DNA of 64,000 bases from Dipteris shenzhenensis (lineage: Eukaryota; Polypodiophyta; Polypodiopsida; Gleicheniales). The notes under the pieces were generated by a model. The model did no database searches. It saw nothing but the letters and a program-made list of their open reading frames with translations, and was not told the DNA's origin. Both the position numbers and the translations under genes were made by a program. Shown piece by piece: positions 43,875 through 54,690 of the stretch; position 1 is the stretch's first letter; each line of letters opens with the position of its first letter. The stretch lies in the NCBI GenBank assembly GCA_047967505.1, contig CM106541.1, one strand, 5' to 3'.

Positions 43875-44140
43875 GTAGAGATTTGAGGCGAGGGGGGGGG
43901 CGACCAAGAGCACCATTAGGCATAGAGAGAAAGGGGAGAGGATGGCATTTGAGGGGGACATTGGGTAGAGATTCAAGAGATTTGAGGGGGCGTACAAGGG
44001 TGCCATCGGGTGCAAAGAGAAGGGGAGAAGACATGATGGGAAAGCCATACATTCAAAGGGCGGGTGCTAAGAGCAATAGGTAGAGATTCAAGGGGGGTGC
44101 TAGGAGCACCACTAGGCATGGAGAGCAAAGGAAGGGGACG
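43875..44140 (+). repeat. Degenerate GA-rich tandem repeat, three units
   Basis: Units start GTAGAGATT at about 43875, 43972 and 44081 (period about 97-109). Each has a (G)n run followed by a version of AGCACCA(T/C)TAGGCATAGAGAG and AAGGGGA. A GGGGGGGGG run is in unit 1. The 125-codon frame through it is low complexity and unlikely to be coding. Confidence 0.65.
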
Positions 44141-44159
44141 ATTTAAGAAGGCGGGGCAA

Positions 44160-45280
44160 GGGCATTGGGAAGCATGAGAATGAGAGGAGGTGATAGGATT
44201 CCAGGGGGTTTACCACCTGAGGGGGGATAGTACTCGAGGGAGAGTGGGGAAGGGAGTCAAAGTGCAACAGGTTGCTAGTAGGGACTAGATTGTGAGAATG
44301 GTGGGAATCGAGATGGGGGGAAAGGTGGGGCTGTCAAACTATGCAAGCAGAGTTATGTCGAGAAAGGAGAAAAGGAATGCAAAGGGACTGTGAGTCTACT
44401 TCATGTGAAGATTTTAGCAGGGTAAAAATTTAAAAGATTCAATGCTGATGGTGAGGCTCGCTTAATGTGAAGATTTTAGAGGGCAACCACATTAAAAGAA
44501 TGGATGATGATGGTGAGCCTTGTTTCATATGAAGATTCTAGCAGGGCAAGAAAATTAAAAGAATGGCATGACACTTGTATTTGCCTCTTTGTTAGGATTG
44601 ACAAATCACCCTAAAGATGAAAAGAGAAAAGATATATCCATGGTAAGGGTAGGTTAGGGAGTTTGTAACCCCACGAAGGACACAACTCTCTGCATCCCAT
44701 AGTGTAAATACACTTTATTGGTGAGTGCTTCCTAACTTTGAGTCAGTGAATATTTCCATTGCTAACACTGGCACACTCGGTGGTTAAATTTTCTTGAAAT
44801 TCTATCTATTTGAATCGAGTGAATCATTTGTAGGACCATTATAATGGAATATAGTAGACCTGTCACTTGATGTAACATCACACCAATTCAAGACTATGCC
44901 AAAAAATAGAGAGAAGAGCTTGGTACAATACCAATGTTCAACCTACCTCCAGACAGGGCTATCTACCAAACCCAAAAGAAAGGACTTATTTTGCAATAAA
45001 GAAAAACTAAGCTAAGTGCATATCATCATCATGTGCTTAAGTACAATGCAAGAGCACTTGAAAAAATATAGTTCCACCATTTTATATCAAAATGCCAAGG
45101 CTATGAAGCAATAAAATATAATATCATCCAACGAAAATTGTCCAAAATAAAATCATAGGACCATGAATGAATTATATCTTCACTCCATTCAGACATAGTA
45201 GAAATGTCATAGGCATCACTGTGCCTAATCAAAAACCAAATCAAAAAATGAATATGAAGATATAGATTACTTAATTTTAA
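44160..45280 (+). repeat. Non-coding block shared with 54715-55830
   Basis: It aligns over about 1.1 kb with 54715-55830 at high identity (GGGGGTTTACCACCTGAGGG; GTTTGTAACCCCA; TCACTTGATGTAACATCACA). Around 44770 the sequence GCTAACACTGGCACACTCGG could be an LTR end (CA) with a PBS-like TGGC start, but no partner LTR was found. No coding motif. Confidence 0.7.
45010..45270 (+). repeat. 260 bp repeat, copy a
   Basis: CATATCATCATCATGTGCTT to GAAGATATAGATTACTT. It recurs at 45552-45806 and at 55570-55820, all in the same orientation. Confidence 0.8.
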
Positions 45281-45281
45281 T

Positions 45282-45545
45282 CTATGGAAATTCTATGATG
45301 ATTTTAATTTTTTCCATGTCACTTGCAATCCCATGTTGAGAAATGATGTGTCCCAAAACAATTCCGTGGGTGACCATGAATTGACATTTTGTTGGATTTA
45401 GGGAGATGCCATATTCCCTGTATTTGATTAGAACTGCTTCAAGACATTTTAAGAGGTCTTGCTTATTGGAGTGGATGCACAAATCATCCAAGAATACCTG
45501 TAGGAACTTCTTCAGTAATTGAAGGTAGTTGTCTGTGGGTGACCA
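45282..45545 (-). pseudogene. Inverted gypsy B RT fragment
   Basis: On the (-) strand one frame reads FLQVFLDDLCIHSNKQDLLK, REYGISLNPTKCQFMVTHGI and VLGHIISQHG. It matches 47590-47815 almost exactly, in the reverse direction. It holds the catalytic FLDD box. It sits between two copies of a 260 bp repeat, so it was introduced as an inverted filler or by template switching. It is a fragment and never a gene on its own. Confidence 0.85.
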
Positions 45546-45551
45546 TGAACA

Positions 45552-45806
45552 TATCATCATCATGTGCTCAAGTACAATGCAAGAGCACATGCAAAATTAT
45601 AGTTCCACAATTTTATAACAAAATGCCAAGGCTATGAAGCAATAAAATATAATATCATCCAATGAAAATTGTACAAAATAAAATCATAGGACCGTCAATG
45701 AATTATATCTTCACTCCATTCAGACATAGTAGAAATGCCATAGGCATCACTTTGCTTAATCAAAAACCAAATAAAAAATGAATATGAAGATATAGATTAC
45801 TAAATA
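45552..45806 (+). repeat. 260 bp repeat, copy b
   Basis: Copy of 45010-45270 with a handful of substitutions and small gaps; it follows the inverted RT fragment. Confidence 0.8.
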
Positions 45807-46152
45807 ATGATTTCTTGTAATCTTTTTTCTAATAAGTTTTCTTGAAATAAAGCTCTAATTTCTTGAAAATATATGGAACTTGTAGGCATGGGATAGTATC
45901 CCGATACATTTTAATACTAAAATTTAGAACCAACTTTTTTTATTCATTTTGATGTGATATATTGTTAATTTGATAATAAGCAAACCCTCCTATATGATAA
46001 AAACCATTTCAGTCATCATCATCCTTGTGATCAAATTTGCAATTTGAATTTCCTATCTGATTCAGGCAAAACATTTTGCTTTTGTAAAATATAAACTCTA
46101 TTCTAAAGATCGGAAATATCCCAAATAAATTGAGAACACACAAAATATCCCC

Positions 46153-46154
<2 letters not shown>
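45807..46154. other. AT-rich stretch, nothing recognised
   Basis: AT-rich DNA leading to the (CT)n tract; no frame of interest. Confidence 0.4.

Positions 46155-46223
<69 letters not shown>
46155..46223 (+). repeat. (CT)n microsatellite
   Basis: About 34 CT units followed by a C-run. The same junction, with a shorter tract, lies reversed at 63908-63946. Confidence 0.95.
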
Positions 46224-46226
<3 letters not shown>

Positions 46227-46900
46227 CCCCCCCCTAAACCCACCCCCTATCCATCCTCCACTCAAGCCTAAAGACTAGCCAGCTCAAGGCGGTGGCGGCC
46301 ACATAAGGCGCCACAGAGGCATAAGCGCCCGCTCGCGGTACTTAGCACCTGCAGCGGTGGAGCTCCACCCACCAGTCCATGCATCGGCGGCAACGCTCGC
46401 CTCGCCTACTCCTCCCAACGTCCGTCAATGCCAACAGTGCCCCGGTCGATCGCCCTATCGTGGCAGCTCCGCCCGACCTCTCCAGTCGCCATTTTGTGAC
46501 AACGCCGCCCTATCCTACCCCGCCATCGACCCAACCTCTGCCTCGTCTAACAACACCCCTTCCATGTCGTCTCCCCATCTCCTCCTCACCGTTTTGCCCT
46601 GCCTTTGAGCTCCAACCTCTGCAAACCTCCCTCCACAGGCCCTCCTCTCACACCCTCCATCGCCCCTCCCCTCACGCCTATACTACAAGTTTTGGAAGTT
46701 CAAGCCACATGTGTGGATGAAGCTTGATAATGAGATTTCAAAAAAAGAAAGTCAACAAGATCCTCAAAAATGGATTAATGATACTACGCCACCTAGTGAC
46801 CATAGCCCATGCATGGCTAGTTCAACACCATTAGAGGTTGATCTTCATGAAGTACCACAAAGTACTACAAGAACTACACTAGTGGTAGTGTCCCCATAGC
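46224..46900 (+). pseudogene. Gypsy B leader and N-terminal ORF
   Basis: A GC-rich, serine- and proline-rich segment (46230-46710; FELQPLQTSLHRPSSHTLH) ends at TTTTGGAAGTTCAAGCCACA. It is followed by a short acidic frame MWMKLDNEISKKESQQDPQK then WINDTT (46711-46899). A reverse copy at 63900-63320 keeps both parts. Base composition differs sharply from the AT-rich surroundings, which hints at captured or promoter-rich DNA. No known domain. Confidence 0.45.
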
Positions 46901-46901
46901 A

Positions 46902-48598
46902 ATGCCAAGACCAATACGAGAATCAAAAGTGCAAGAAACTGATAGCATTGGAGAGACTCCCATCTATGAGGGACCTGCCAAAAGTAGAACAATAAACCTC
47001 GCCCTTGAAGGGGAGGAAGAGAAATTGGTATTCATTGGGAAACAACTCACACAAGTAAATGAAACAAAGCTAAAAGCACTCCTAATGGAATACCGTGACT
47101 GCCTAGCATGGTCATACAAGGAAATGAAGGGAATTTCACCACATATGAATTCCACCCTTAAGGTATGTGGACCATATAGACCAAATCCAAAATATGGCAC
47201 CATGGTCTATGAAGAACAACTCTTAGATGCAGGATTCATATACGAGGTAGAGCACATTAATTGGGTTTCACCCTTCGGCATCGTGCCTAAATGGAATAAG
47301 AAGCTAAGGATATGTGTCAAGTTAAAGAATGTGAATGCTGCCACAATTAGGGATCACTATCCCCTAACCCTAATAGAAATAGTGTTGGAAAAGGTGGCTG
47401 GATCAGAGACATATAGCTTCTTGGATGGCTTTAGTGGCTATAACCAAGTGCAAATTGCTCCGGACGACCAATCCAAAATAGCATTTGCTATAGAATGGGG
47501 AATCTTTTCCTACAAAGTCATGCCCTTCGGCTTATGTAATGCCCTTGGAACATTCCAGAGAGTCATGTTCACTGCCTTTAATTATTGAATAAGTTTCTAC
47601 AGGTATTCTTGGATGATTTGTGCATCCACTCCAATAAGCAAGACCTCTTAAAATGTCTTGAAGTAGTTCTAATCAAATGCAGGGAATATGGCATCTCCCT
47701 AAATCCAACAAAATGTCAGTTCATGGTCACCCATGGAATTGTTTTGGGACACATCATTTCTCAACATGGGATTGCCACAAGTGACATGGAAAAAATTAAA
47801 ATCATCATAGAATTTCCACCTCCTAAAAATTCCAAATGTGTAAAGGTCTTTATGGGACATGCCGCCTACTATAGAAGATTTATCTTATGGTATGCCATGA
47901 TAGCTGGACCACTTTACAAATTGTTGGTGGAATTATTATGGACAGAAGAGTGCGACCAAGCCTGAGCTTCTAAAGTGGCACCTAATAAGAACATCCATCC
48001 TTATATCTCCCAATTAGGATATTTATTTTCATGTTCATATACTGATGCCGCCAAGTATGCAATTGGGAGTGTGCTTTGCCAACCTAGTGAACATAAGAAA
48101 GACTATGTAGTCTACTTTGCTCGTCAACAACTCAATGATGCAAAAATCAACTATACCACCACAGAAAGAGAAGCCCTGGCAATGATGCATAGTGTTAAGA
48201 AATTTTGACACTATTTATTGGCAAATGATTTTGTCTTCTACACCGACCATCAAGCACTGCTTTATCTTGTGTACCATTCATGTACAACAAGAAGAATAAC
48301 CAGATGGTTGCTTTTGCTTCAAAAATTCAATTTCAAAATAGTGGTCCACAAAGGCGCCCAACTCTACATTGACGATCACATGTCTTGTGTCACATTGGGA
48401 GAAGAACCCACTGGAATAGAATATGACTTGCCAGATGCCACACTATTTCAAATAGATGCTGTTCTAGATTGGTGTGCAGATATCATTGGCCACTTAATGA
48501 CAGGAAGGCCCTCGCCAGAATTGCGACTAGTTGAAGCTAGAAAACTCATAATCAAATCTGCACCATATCAACTCTTCGCGGCCAATTCTATAAATTAG
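46902..48598 (+). pseudogene. Gypsy B RT and RNase H
   Basis: Motifs in order: EYRDCLAWSYKEMKGI; GFIYEVEHINWVSPFGIVPK; KNVNAATIRDHYPLTLIEIV; YSFLDGFSGYNQVQIAPDDQ; VMPFGLCNALGTFQRVM; a stop at about 47586; VFLDDLCIHSNKQDLLK; GHIISQHGIATSDMEKIK; AAYYRRFI. RNase H follows a stop at 47963: YTDAAKYAIGSVL (Asp, with Ala in place of the next acidic position), TTTEREALAMMHSVKKF (Glu) and YTDHQALLYL (Asp). The tether region ends in GHLMTGRPSPELRL. Only three or four stops disrupt about 560 codons. Confidence 0.83.
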
Positions 48599-49010
48599 GA
48601 AAATATCACATCATGTGCAAATGCGCCATGCCACATGAAATTCCACTCATCATCTATGAAGCGCATGAAGGAATTGCAAGAGGACACTTTGTAGGGGAAG
48701 CAACATCAAGATAAATCCTCTTAGTAGGATATTGGTGGCATACAGAGACAAGGTTAGCTACCTACCATACCATGACAGCAGAAAGAAGAAAGAAAGCATG
48801 CTTTGACAGAAACCTTAAAGATAAAGAGATTAGGGAAGGTGACCTAGTTTTGCTCTACAATGCCAAAGTCCACAAATGCAAAGTAAAATATCTAGGTCAA
48901 GGACCTTATAGAGTAAAAAAGATGAATCCCATTGGAGTTGTGCTGCTAGAAACATTGGATGGAGTCCAATTCACCACAACAATAAATGGGAGCCAATTGA
49001 AGCGCTAATA
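48599..49010 (+). pseudogene. Gypsy B integrase ends, core missing
   Basis: After a stop at 48598, a second frame gives the N-terminal zinc region (CAMPHEIPLIIYEAHEGIAR, GHF, then GYWWHTETRL). It jumps at about 48770 to MTAERRKKACFDRNLKDKEI, GDLVLLYNAKVHKCKVKYLG and QGPYRVKKMN, the GPY/F-like C-terminal domain, ending ...GSQLKR. About 200 residues of the core are absent. Copy 1 at 18249-18780 has the same junction. Confidence 0.72.
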
Positions 49011-49659
49011 TATCAACACGCAAGCCATCCCTCACAATACTGAAGATTTAGGAGCCCCAAGTCTTCCATGGTTAGTATTAGATTGTATCACAAGCACTCA
49101 CCCTAGCACATGTACGTCTTCACACATATAGGTAGCATCAATCGATTTCAACCTAGGGCTCAGAGGTGATGGTGAGTGAGTCCTAGCTGCCCTAGGAAAT
49201 CCTAGCAAAATAAGTCCCTAGCTAGCTTAGGTCACGTGAAATCACATGCTTTTGCATAAACAGGTAGTAGATTGTATCAATCATTGTGCCACACACTTTC
49301 ATTATGCACTCTCAAAGCATGTGCTAAAATCACATCTCTCACACTACACACACAAGTGTCATACTTGCATACCAACTAATCTAATGATCAATGGTACACC
49401 CTATCAAAAATGGATGCAGGTACAAAAGCAATGCCACAGCTAAAGAGGATTCAAATAAAGATCCCACAGCCTTAGCCACCACGAGACCCCCACCAACTTC
49501 TGTAACCATCTACCTCCTCTCAACCAAGGTGACCATAGGCATTTGTGGTTCAAAGTGATAGCTTCGATGAGGAGTATGGGCATGACATGGAGATAGAAGA
49601 AGAACAAATTCTACCCTAGTTATTGCCCGCCTACACAATCATTGATGAGGCCCAGTCCT
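49011..49659 (+). repeat. Non-coding segment shared with 18781-19420
   Basis: Part of the duplicated composite; aligned throughout with copy 1 with small indels. No gene recognised. Confidence 0.65.
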
Positions 49660-50606
49660 TGGAGCTTGTGTGGCCACCTCCATTGATTTATTCACTTTCT
49701 AATGATGCAAAAGGTTTCTTAGAGAAAAGGGGACTTGGATGTTTGTTTGAGAGCCTCCAATCCTTGAAGGACAATCCTATGATGACCACATACATCCAAT
49801 AATTTCTCCATTCTTACCACTCTAGCGATGCACAAGTTGGCAAATACAGCACCATCACTATAAATCAGAGTCAACTCAACATTATACTCGATAGTATAGT
49901 GATCCAGAGGGCCTTGTCACTCCCAACTAAATTGGGAAAATACCCCACATTGCCTGCCAATGCCAAATTTCTTGAAATTCAGCTTCTTCTCACCAAGGAT
50001 ACCAAGTTCCATAGGGATGGGATACTACTTCGCACAATCATCAACCCTCAACTCAAGGAAGCAGCAACATTCCTATCAACAATCCTGGGGTCAAGTGTGG
50101 CAAGAATCAATCCCTTCCAGTCCACAGATTTGTCTTGCTCAGTAGTCATCTAAAGTAAGACTAGATTCAACATTTGGTCATCTTCTTCACAAAGTAACTC
50201 AATGGTTCACCTAGCAAAAAATGTAAGATTCCTGGCTTATTGGCAGTAATCATTAGTAAAGAGGTACAAGAAAAAGAAATGACTCTCCCCTTGTCACCAC
50301 AACCTATTGAGGATCTAGACATCCTCTTTTCACCTGTGTGCGAGCCATCATCTTAATGTGGATGCCTCAGAAGAGATGCTTAATAGGGAGGTAGAAAATG
50401 AGGAATTTCCCCACGAGATGCTATAGTTGGATGCATGGTTACAACCAATATATCTCCATCAGTGTAGCAGTAGCAAGAGCTAGAGGCTACATCACAGTCT
50501 CAAAATCGCCCATCAACATCATGCCAATCAATGAGCCACAAGGAGATCTAGTGACATATCAACAATACGACTACTTTACCCAAGTGGCGACTTACCAAAG
50601 GAGCAA
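49660..50606 (+). pseudogene. ORF-X copy 2
   Basis: Frames read DEAQSLELVWPPPLIYSLSN, KGFLEKRGLGCLFESLQSLK, QSQLNIILDSIVIQRALSLP and NPQLKEAATFLSTILGSSVA. The longest open part is 49899-50153. Compared with copy 1 it has a different set of stops but the same one at YIQ*FLHSY. About 50 bases are missing near 50355 (WEPS...LPNVD). Its tail meets the chromovirus LTR at the same base (AAGGAGCAA|TGTAACG). Confidence 0.5.
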
Positions 50607-50796
50607 TGTAACGTCTCCAACTTCATAGAGGACTCTCTCAAAAATAACCACCCAGCCGCGGGTCCCCTCGAGCTCTCTCATTTTTCTTCCTTCTTTTTGA
50701 CCTCTTTCTCTGGATCCCTCCCTCCTTGCCCAATGCTTGCCACTTGGAGCTCACTTGAGTGCCATATGTCCATAAAGGACCTTAGTATCTTTCTGG
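50607..50796 (-). repeat. Chromovirus 3' LTR, truncated
   Basis: It matches 20377-20562. The U3 half, the purine tract and the end of the chromodomain were removed by one deletion joining CTTTCTGG to AAAACAAAATTGG, about 180 bases relative to copy 1. Confidence 0.85.
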
Positions 50797-51687
50797 AAAA
50801 CAAAATTGGAAACCTCACCAAAAATTGCTTACCCTTTCCCATGTTGAACTCTCTTCAAGTCTACCTTTGCACTTAACCAGACTTTTTGTCATATTATATG
50901 TCATATTCTTTTTTCTTGCCTTCTAAGATTCTTTCTGATTCATGTGGTAAAGATGTACGTTCAACGAGTTCAACTACGGCTTCATTTCCAATGAGATTAT
51001 CATCATGTCTGAATTTTCTTTTAAGCCTACTAACATGGAAAACTAGATGTACTATACATCCCTCAGGTAAGGCTCCAATTCTCTCAAGTATTGTGAATGG
51101 TCCACAATACCTAGGAGACAACTTCGGACATTTACCTATCTTTAGAGATTCTGAAGATTCAGGTACCTTGAGATAGTCTTTCTCATTTACTTCAAACTCC
51201 AACCTTCTACAGTAAGGGTTTGCATAACTTCATGCTCTATCTTGAGCTCTTCTTATGCTATCTTTAGCTGACTTAAGCATTTGATTCATATCGTCAAGAA
51301 AGCCTTTGGCCGATTGAACCTTCTCCTTTTCGAGTCCCACTGCCATTGGGGCTCTTAGTTGAAATCCATACATCATCATGAATTGACTAAAGCTTGTAGC
51401 TGAATCTTTAGCAATGTTATATGCAAATTATAATATGGGACAATACTTTTCCCATTTAGTTTGCCGTTTACTTACATATGCTCGAAGCATATTCTCAATG
51501 ATTTGATTGACCCTTTCAGTTTTGACCATCACTCTATGGATGATCCATGGTGCTCATATTCAACGAAGTTTCCAATCTTCTAAACACAGCCCTCCAAAAA
51601 TGGCTATTAAATTTGCTATCCCGGTCACTAACAATACCAGCTGGTAGATGAAAATTTGCCATTGCAATTAGATTTTTAGAAGGAGCG
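50797..51687 (-). pseudogene. Chromovirus integrase C-terminus, copy 3 of family
   Basis: On (-): FHLPAGIVSDRDSKFNSHFW keeps the second catalytic Asp that copy 20740-21669 lost. Then come KLSPRYCGPFTILERIGALP and VFHVSRLKRKFRHDDNL. The chromodomain is partly deleted. The 5' edge meets the LINE start at 51688, the same junction as in copy 1. Confidence 0.78.
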
Positions 51688-53647
51688 ATGGAGACAAAGG
51701 ATGATGGAGACAGCGGTAGAGGCCATGAGGGGGATGTTAGATCCGTCCGTCTGTACGCCTCCACTCCCATCAACCCTCTCAACATCGCTTTCGACTTACC
51801 TCATCGACCTTTTGAGACTGACTTCTTGTCTGATTTCTCAGATGTCAACACCCCCTTACCTCAGCTGCTAGAAAACTTCAACTTAGCGGATGATACCCGC
51901 TTCCCTGCTCTTATATTCAAACAGACTCCGGAATGTGAATGGCCACCTATGAGACATGGAACTAGCTCGGCTGCCCGTGGTGGAAGAGGAGGATGAGGAG
52001 GAGATGTGTGCCCCTCTTATGTGCATGCAGTGTGCATGCAGCTCAGAAGCCACGGGGTGGCTTCTTCAGCCTCCCCCTAATAACGCGTACTTCTGTTGAC
52101 CCTTCTAGTGTAGACGGGCCCTTGGTGGCCAAAGGCTTACACAAGGAGCATCTCATGCAGTCCCTCCAGTGAAGAGAAGTTGGCTACGAAGGTGAAGGAG
52201 GAGCTGCAGGCACCGATGCTAGCTCTCCCTCCAAGCTTGCACGTGAAATTGGAACCATGCGAAATGATAAAATAGGAGATAACGAACCCCGACCAAAGAC
52301 ATTAGACAGAGCTCCCTCATTCTGTGCAGGCTCCTTAAGCAAGGACACAAGAAGAGATAGAGAAGATATTGGGCAGATTACGAGAGACAAGAGGCTACCC
52401 TCAGCCTACGAGAAAGAAGTTGAAGACCACCCGTCATCGGGCATCTCAGAACCTTGACATGCTTCACAACCAGATGAGGACGGAGAACAACATGCTAATG
52501 GAGAGGATACAGCAGAGCAGATGGAGAAGGTAAGTCAGTAAAAGCTTTCTTAGATGACAATCTTCTTCAAGACTCTCTAGTCTGGCTTAGAACTCATGCA
52601 TTAGTAGGCTTTCTGCCTGGAATAAGACCCCCTCTCACTTTCATTGAATCCTGGATCAGGATGAACTGGATTAGGAAAGTTATAAATGTTTTAAATGTAA
52701 GATTCCTCAAGAAAGGCTTTTTGTCTTTCTTTTTGAGAAACTAGAAATGGCTTTTAGAGCCATGCAAAATAGTCTTTGGACTATTAGGAATCAGCCCTTA
52801 TATGTTGACTGGTGGTCCAAAAATTTTTCTCCTGACTCTCCTGGATCTACTAAGATTCCTGTATGGGTAGAGCTCCCAGACTTGCCTCTGTACTTGTGTA
52901 CCCAGCTTTCCTCCTTATGTAGTGGACTAGGAGAAGTTCTTGGAGTAGAGCAAGAAAACTTTATCAACCCCAAGGGAAATCCTTAGATTTGCATCAAAAT
53001 GGACATAGCAGAAGAGATGCTTGGAACACTTACCATTCTTAATAGAAATGGTAGTGTATTCAGGGAACAACCCCTTTCTTATAAAAATCTCCCTCATTCT
53101 TGCTTTTTGTGTGGTCTATCCACACATGTGGTCAAGAACCTGTCCTTTAAAGAGTCCCAAAGCTAAGAAGCCAGAAGCCAATGCTACAATGCCCTACTAA
53201 AAAGTGGGTCCCTAAAACACAGAACCCTCCTTCTAAGGGCCAGTCTTCTAGATAGGTTTCTAACAAGAGGGGTGAAAAGGACAACAGATAGATAGAAACA
53301 CTCAACAAAAATCTCTTCGATCCACCCAAAGAGCAAGAAGAAAGTTTGGAGAAGGAATTCAATGTCAATCAAGAGGATAACATGGTCATAGAGGCTGGTT
53401 GGTCAAAAGAATTTGAAGAGGATGTTAACAGGGAAGATGCCATGGAAGAGGTAGAAGCTAGTGAAGAAGACTGAGAGGATGATCCAGGAAAGGCCACTCA
53501 TGATACTACACCTTCTCAGGAAGTCACTAGTCAAGACAAATCCTTCACTGTAGTTCAACATAAGAGAAGACAATCTAAGGTAACCTCAATGCCAGTGAAC
53601 AGCCCCAACCCTAGGGCTAAAAAGGGGAAGAAGAAGAATGTTAGATA
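51688..53647 (+). pseudogene. LINE ORF1, copy 2
   Basis: Starts METKDDGDSGRGHEGDVRSV. It contains DUF4283 (AMQNSLWTIRNQPLYVDWW; ELPDLPLYLCTQLSSLCSGL) and the CCHC knuckle near 53100. A stop replaces the codon before MAFRAMQ, another sits after KGNP (52985), and one inserted C near 53141 shifts the frame (AAGAACCTGTCC). The end again overlaps the ORF2 ATG at 53638. Confidence 0.78.
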
Positions 53648-54690
53648 AATCATTCACTTTCTTGACTCTCAATGTCAGAGGTTTAATGGATCCAGGTAGG
53701 AGTGAAGAATTAGCTTTTTGGCTAAGAGCTAACTCACTCTCACCTCTCTTTTTAGCATTGCAAGAAGTCAAGGCAAGTCAGTCTACTCTTGAAGATAGGC
53801 TACAAGTCATAGATAGAAGGACTTGGTTTTTTACTTCTCATGAGGATGGCAAAGGAGGGATAGCTATAGGTATTTTGTCTCACTATAAGGATTGTATTTC
53901 TCAAGTCATTATAGATGCTCACAACAGATGGTTAATGCTACAGTGTTGTGTGAATGAAATTGACATCTTTGTCATTTCTGTCTATGCTCCCACCAATTCA
54001 ACTTCAGAGAGGAGGGAGTTATGGGAATCCTTGCAATACCAAGATGGCAATTGCATAATAATGTGGGATTTAAATATGGTAGAAAGCAAAGCAGAGAGAT
54101 GGAAGGGAATGGTGGGCATATGCATCAGAGGATCTAAATTACTTGCTTGGGAAGAATGTAAAGAGAACTGGCAGATGGTTGATGTTAGTAATAACACAGA
54201 GTTTACTTGGTGCAACAGTCAGATAGGGGAACATAGAAGGGAGGCTAGACTTGACAGATTCTATATTTCCCAAAATCTCTTGAACAGACAGCTATCTCTA
54301 AGAGTTGTAACATACTCTTCTCTAAGGTTGTCAAATCACAAGTATGTCTCACTGAGATGTGATTTTGGACCTAGGGAGAGGAGTCCTTCCTAGTTCAAAG
54401 CTGGCCCTAAGCTCTTTCAACTTAAGAGTGTACAAAAACTAATTAAGGTGGTCTGGCATAGAGCTTTCTCTCAACACACATCAGCATCTCAAGCTTGGGA
54501 ATTGGCTGTCAAGGATTCTCATATTATTTTAAGATTAGCAAAAAAAAAAAGGGCACAGATTAGGGCTCAAAGAATGGATTATATCCAAAATAACATCAGC
54601 ACTTTAGAGCAAAAAGCCAAAGAGGGTGATGAAGAGGCTCATGAAGAATTGAATAAGGCCAAAAGAGAGCTCAGAAAACAGGAAGAGAAC
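53638..54690 (+). pseudogene. LINE ORF2 endonuclease, copy 2
   Basis: A 251-codon open frame covers almost the whole APE-type endonuclease: FLTLNVRGL, LALQEVKAS, VISVYAPTNSTSERRELWES, WDLNMVESKAERW (the catalytic GD reads WD), TEFTWCNSQIG, ARLDRFYIS and RLSNHKYVSL (SDH reads SNH). A TAG at 54391 follows. A linker frame (54448-54696) precedes the truncation. It explains the structure of the more damaged copy 1. Confidence 0.82.

Larger units (their letters stand above)
46224..49010 (+). mobile_element. Gypsy B copy 2 (OTA-like Ty3/gypsy), integrase core deleted
   Basis: Leader, RT, RNase H and the two ends of integrase are present, with no recognisable gag capsid or protease. The RT approach (YRDCLAWSYKEMKGISPHM) is typical of Tat/Ogre-type plant elements. 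The integrase lacks the D,D-E core. LTRs were not identified. The part from 48497 is shared with 18254 onward. Confidence 0.75.
51688..54690 (+). mobile_element. LINE copy 2, truncated in ORF2
   Basis: Aligned with 21641-24650, without copia-2. It ends after KRELRKQEE (54690), where the block shared with 44160 begins. Copy 2 keeps a longer endonuclease frame than copy 1. Confidence 0.85.

Noticed and set aside
43706-44083. A 125-codon arginine/glycine-rich frame
   Set aside because: It follows the GA-rich tandem repeat; its composition explains the open frame.
44760-44800. PBS-like TGGCACACTCGGTGG as an LTR boundary
   Set aside because: No partner LTR, no downstream gag, and no tRNA that I can match with confidence.
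46152-46223. (CT)n and other short tandem tracts as a CRISPR array
   Set aside because: Simple dinucleotide repeats without spacers, in a eukaryotic genome.
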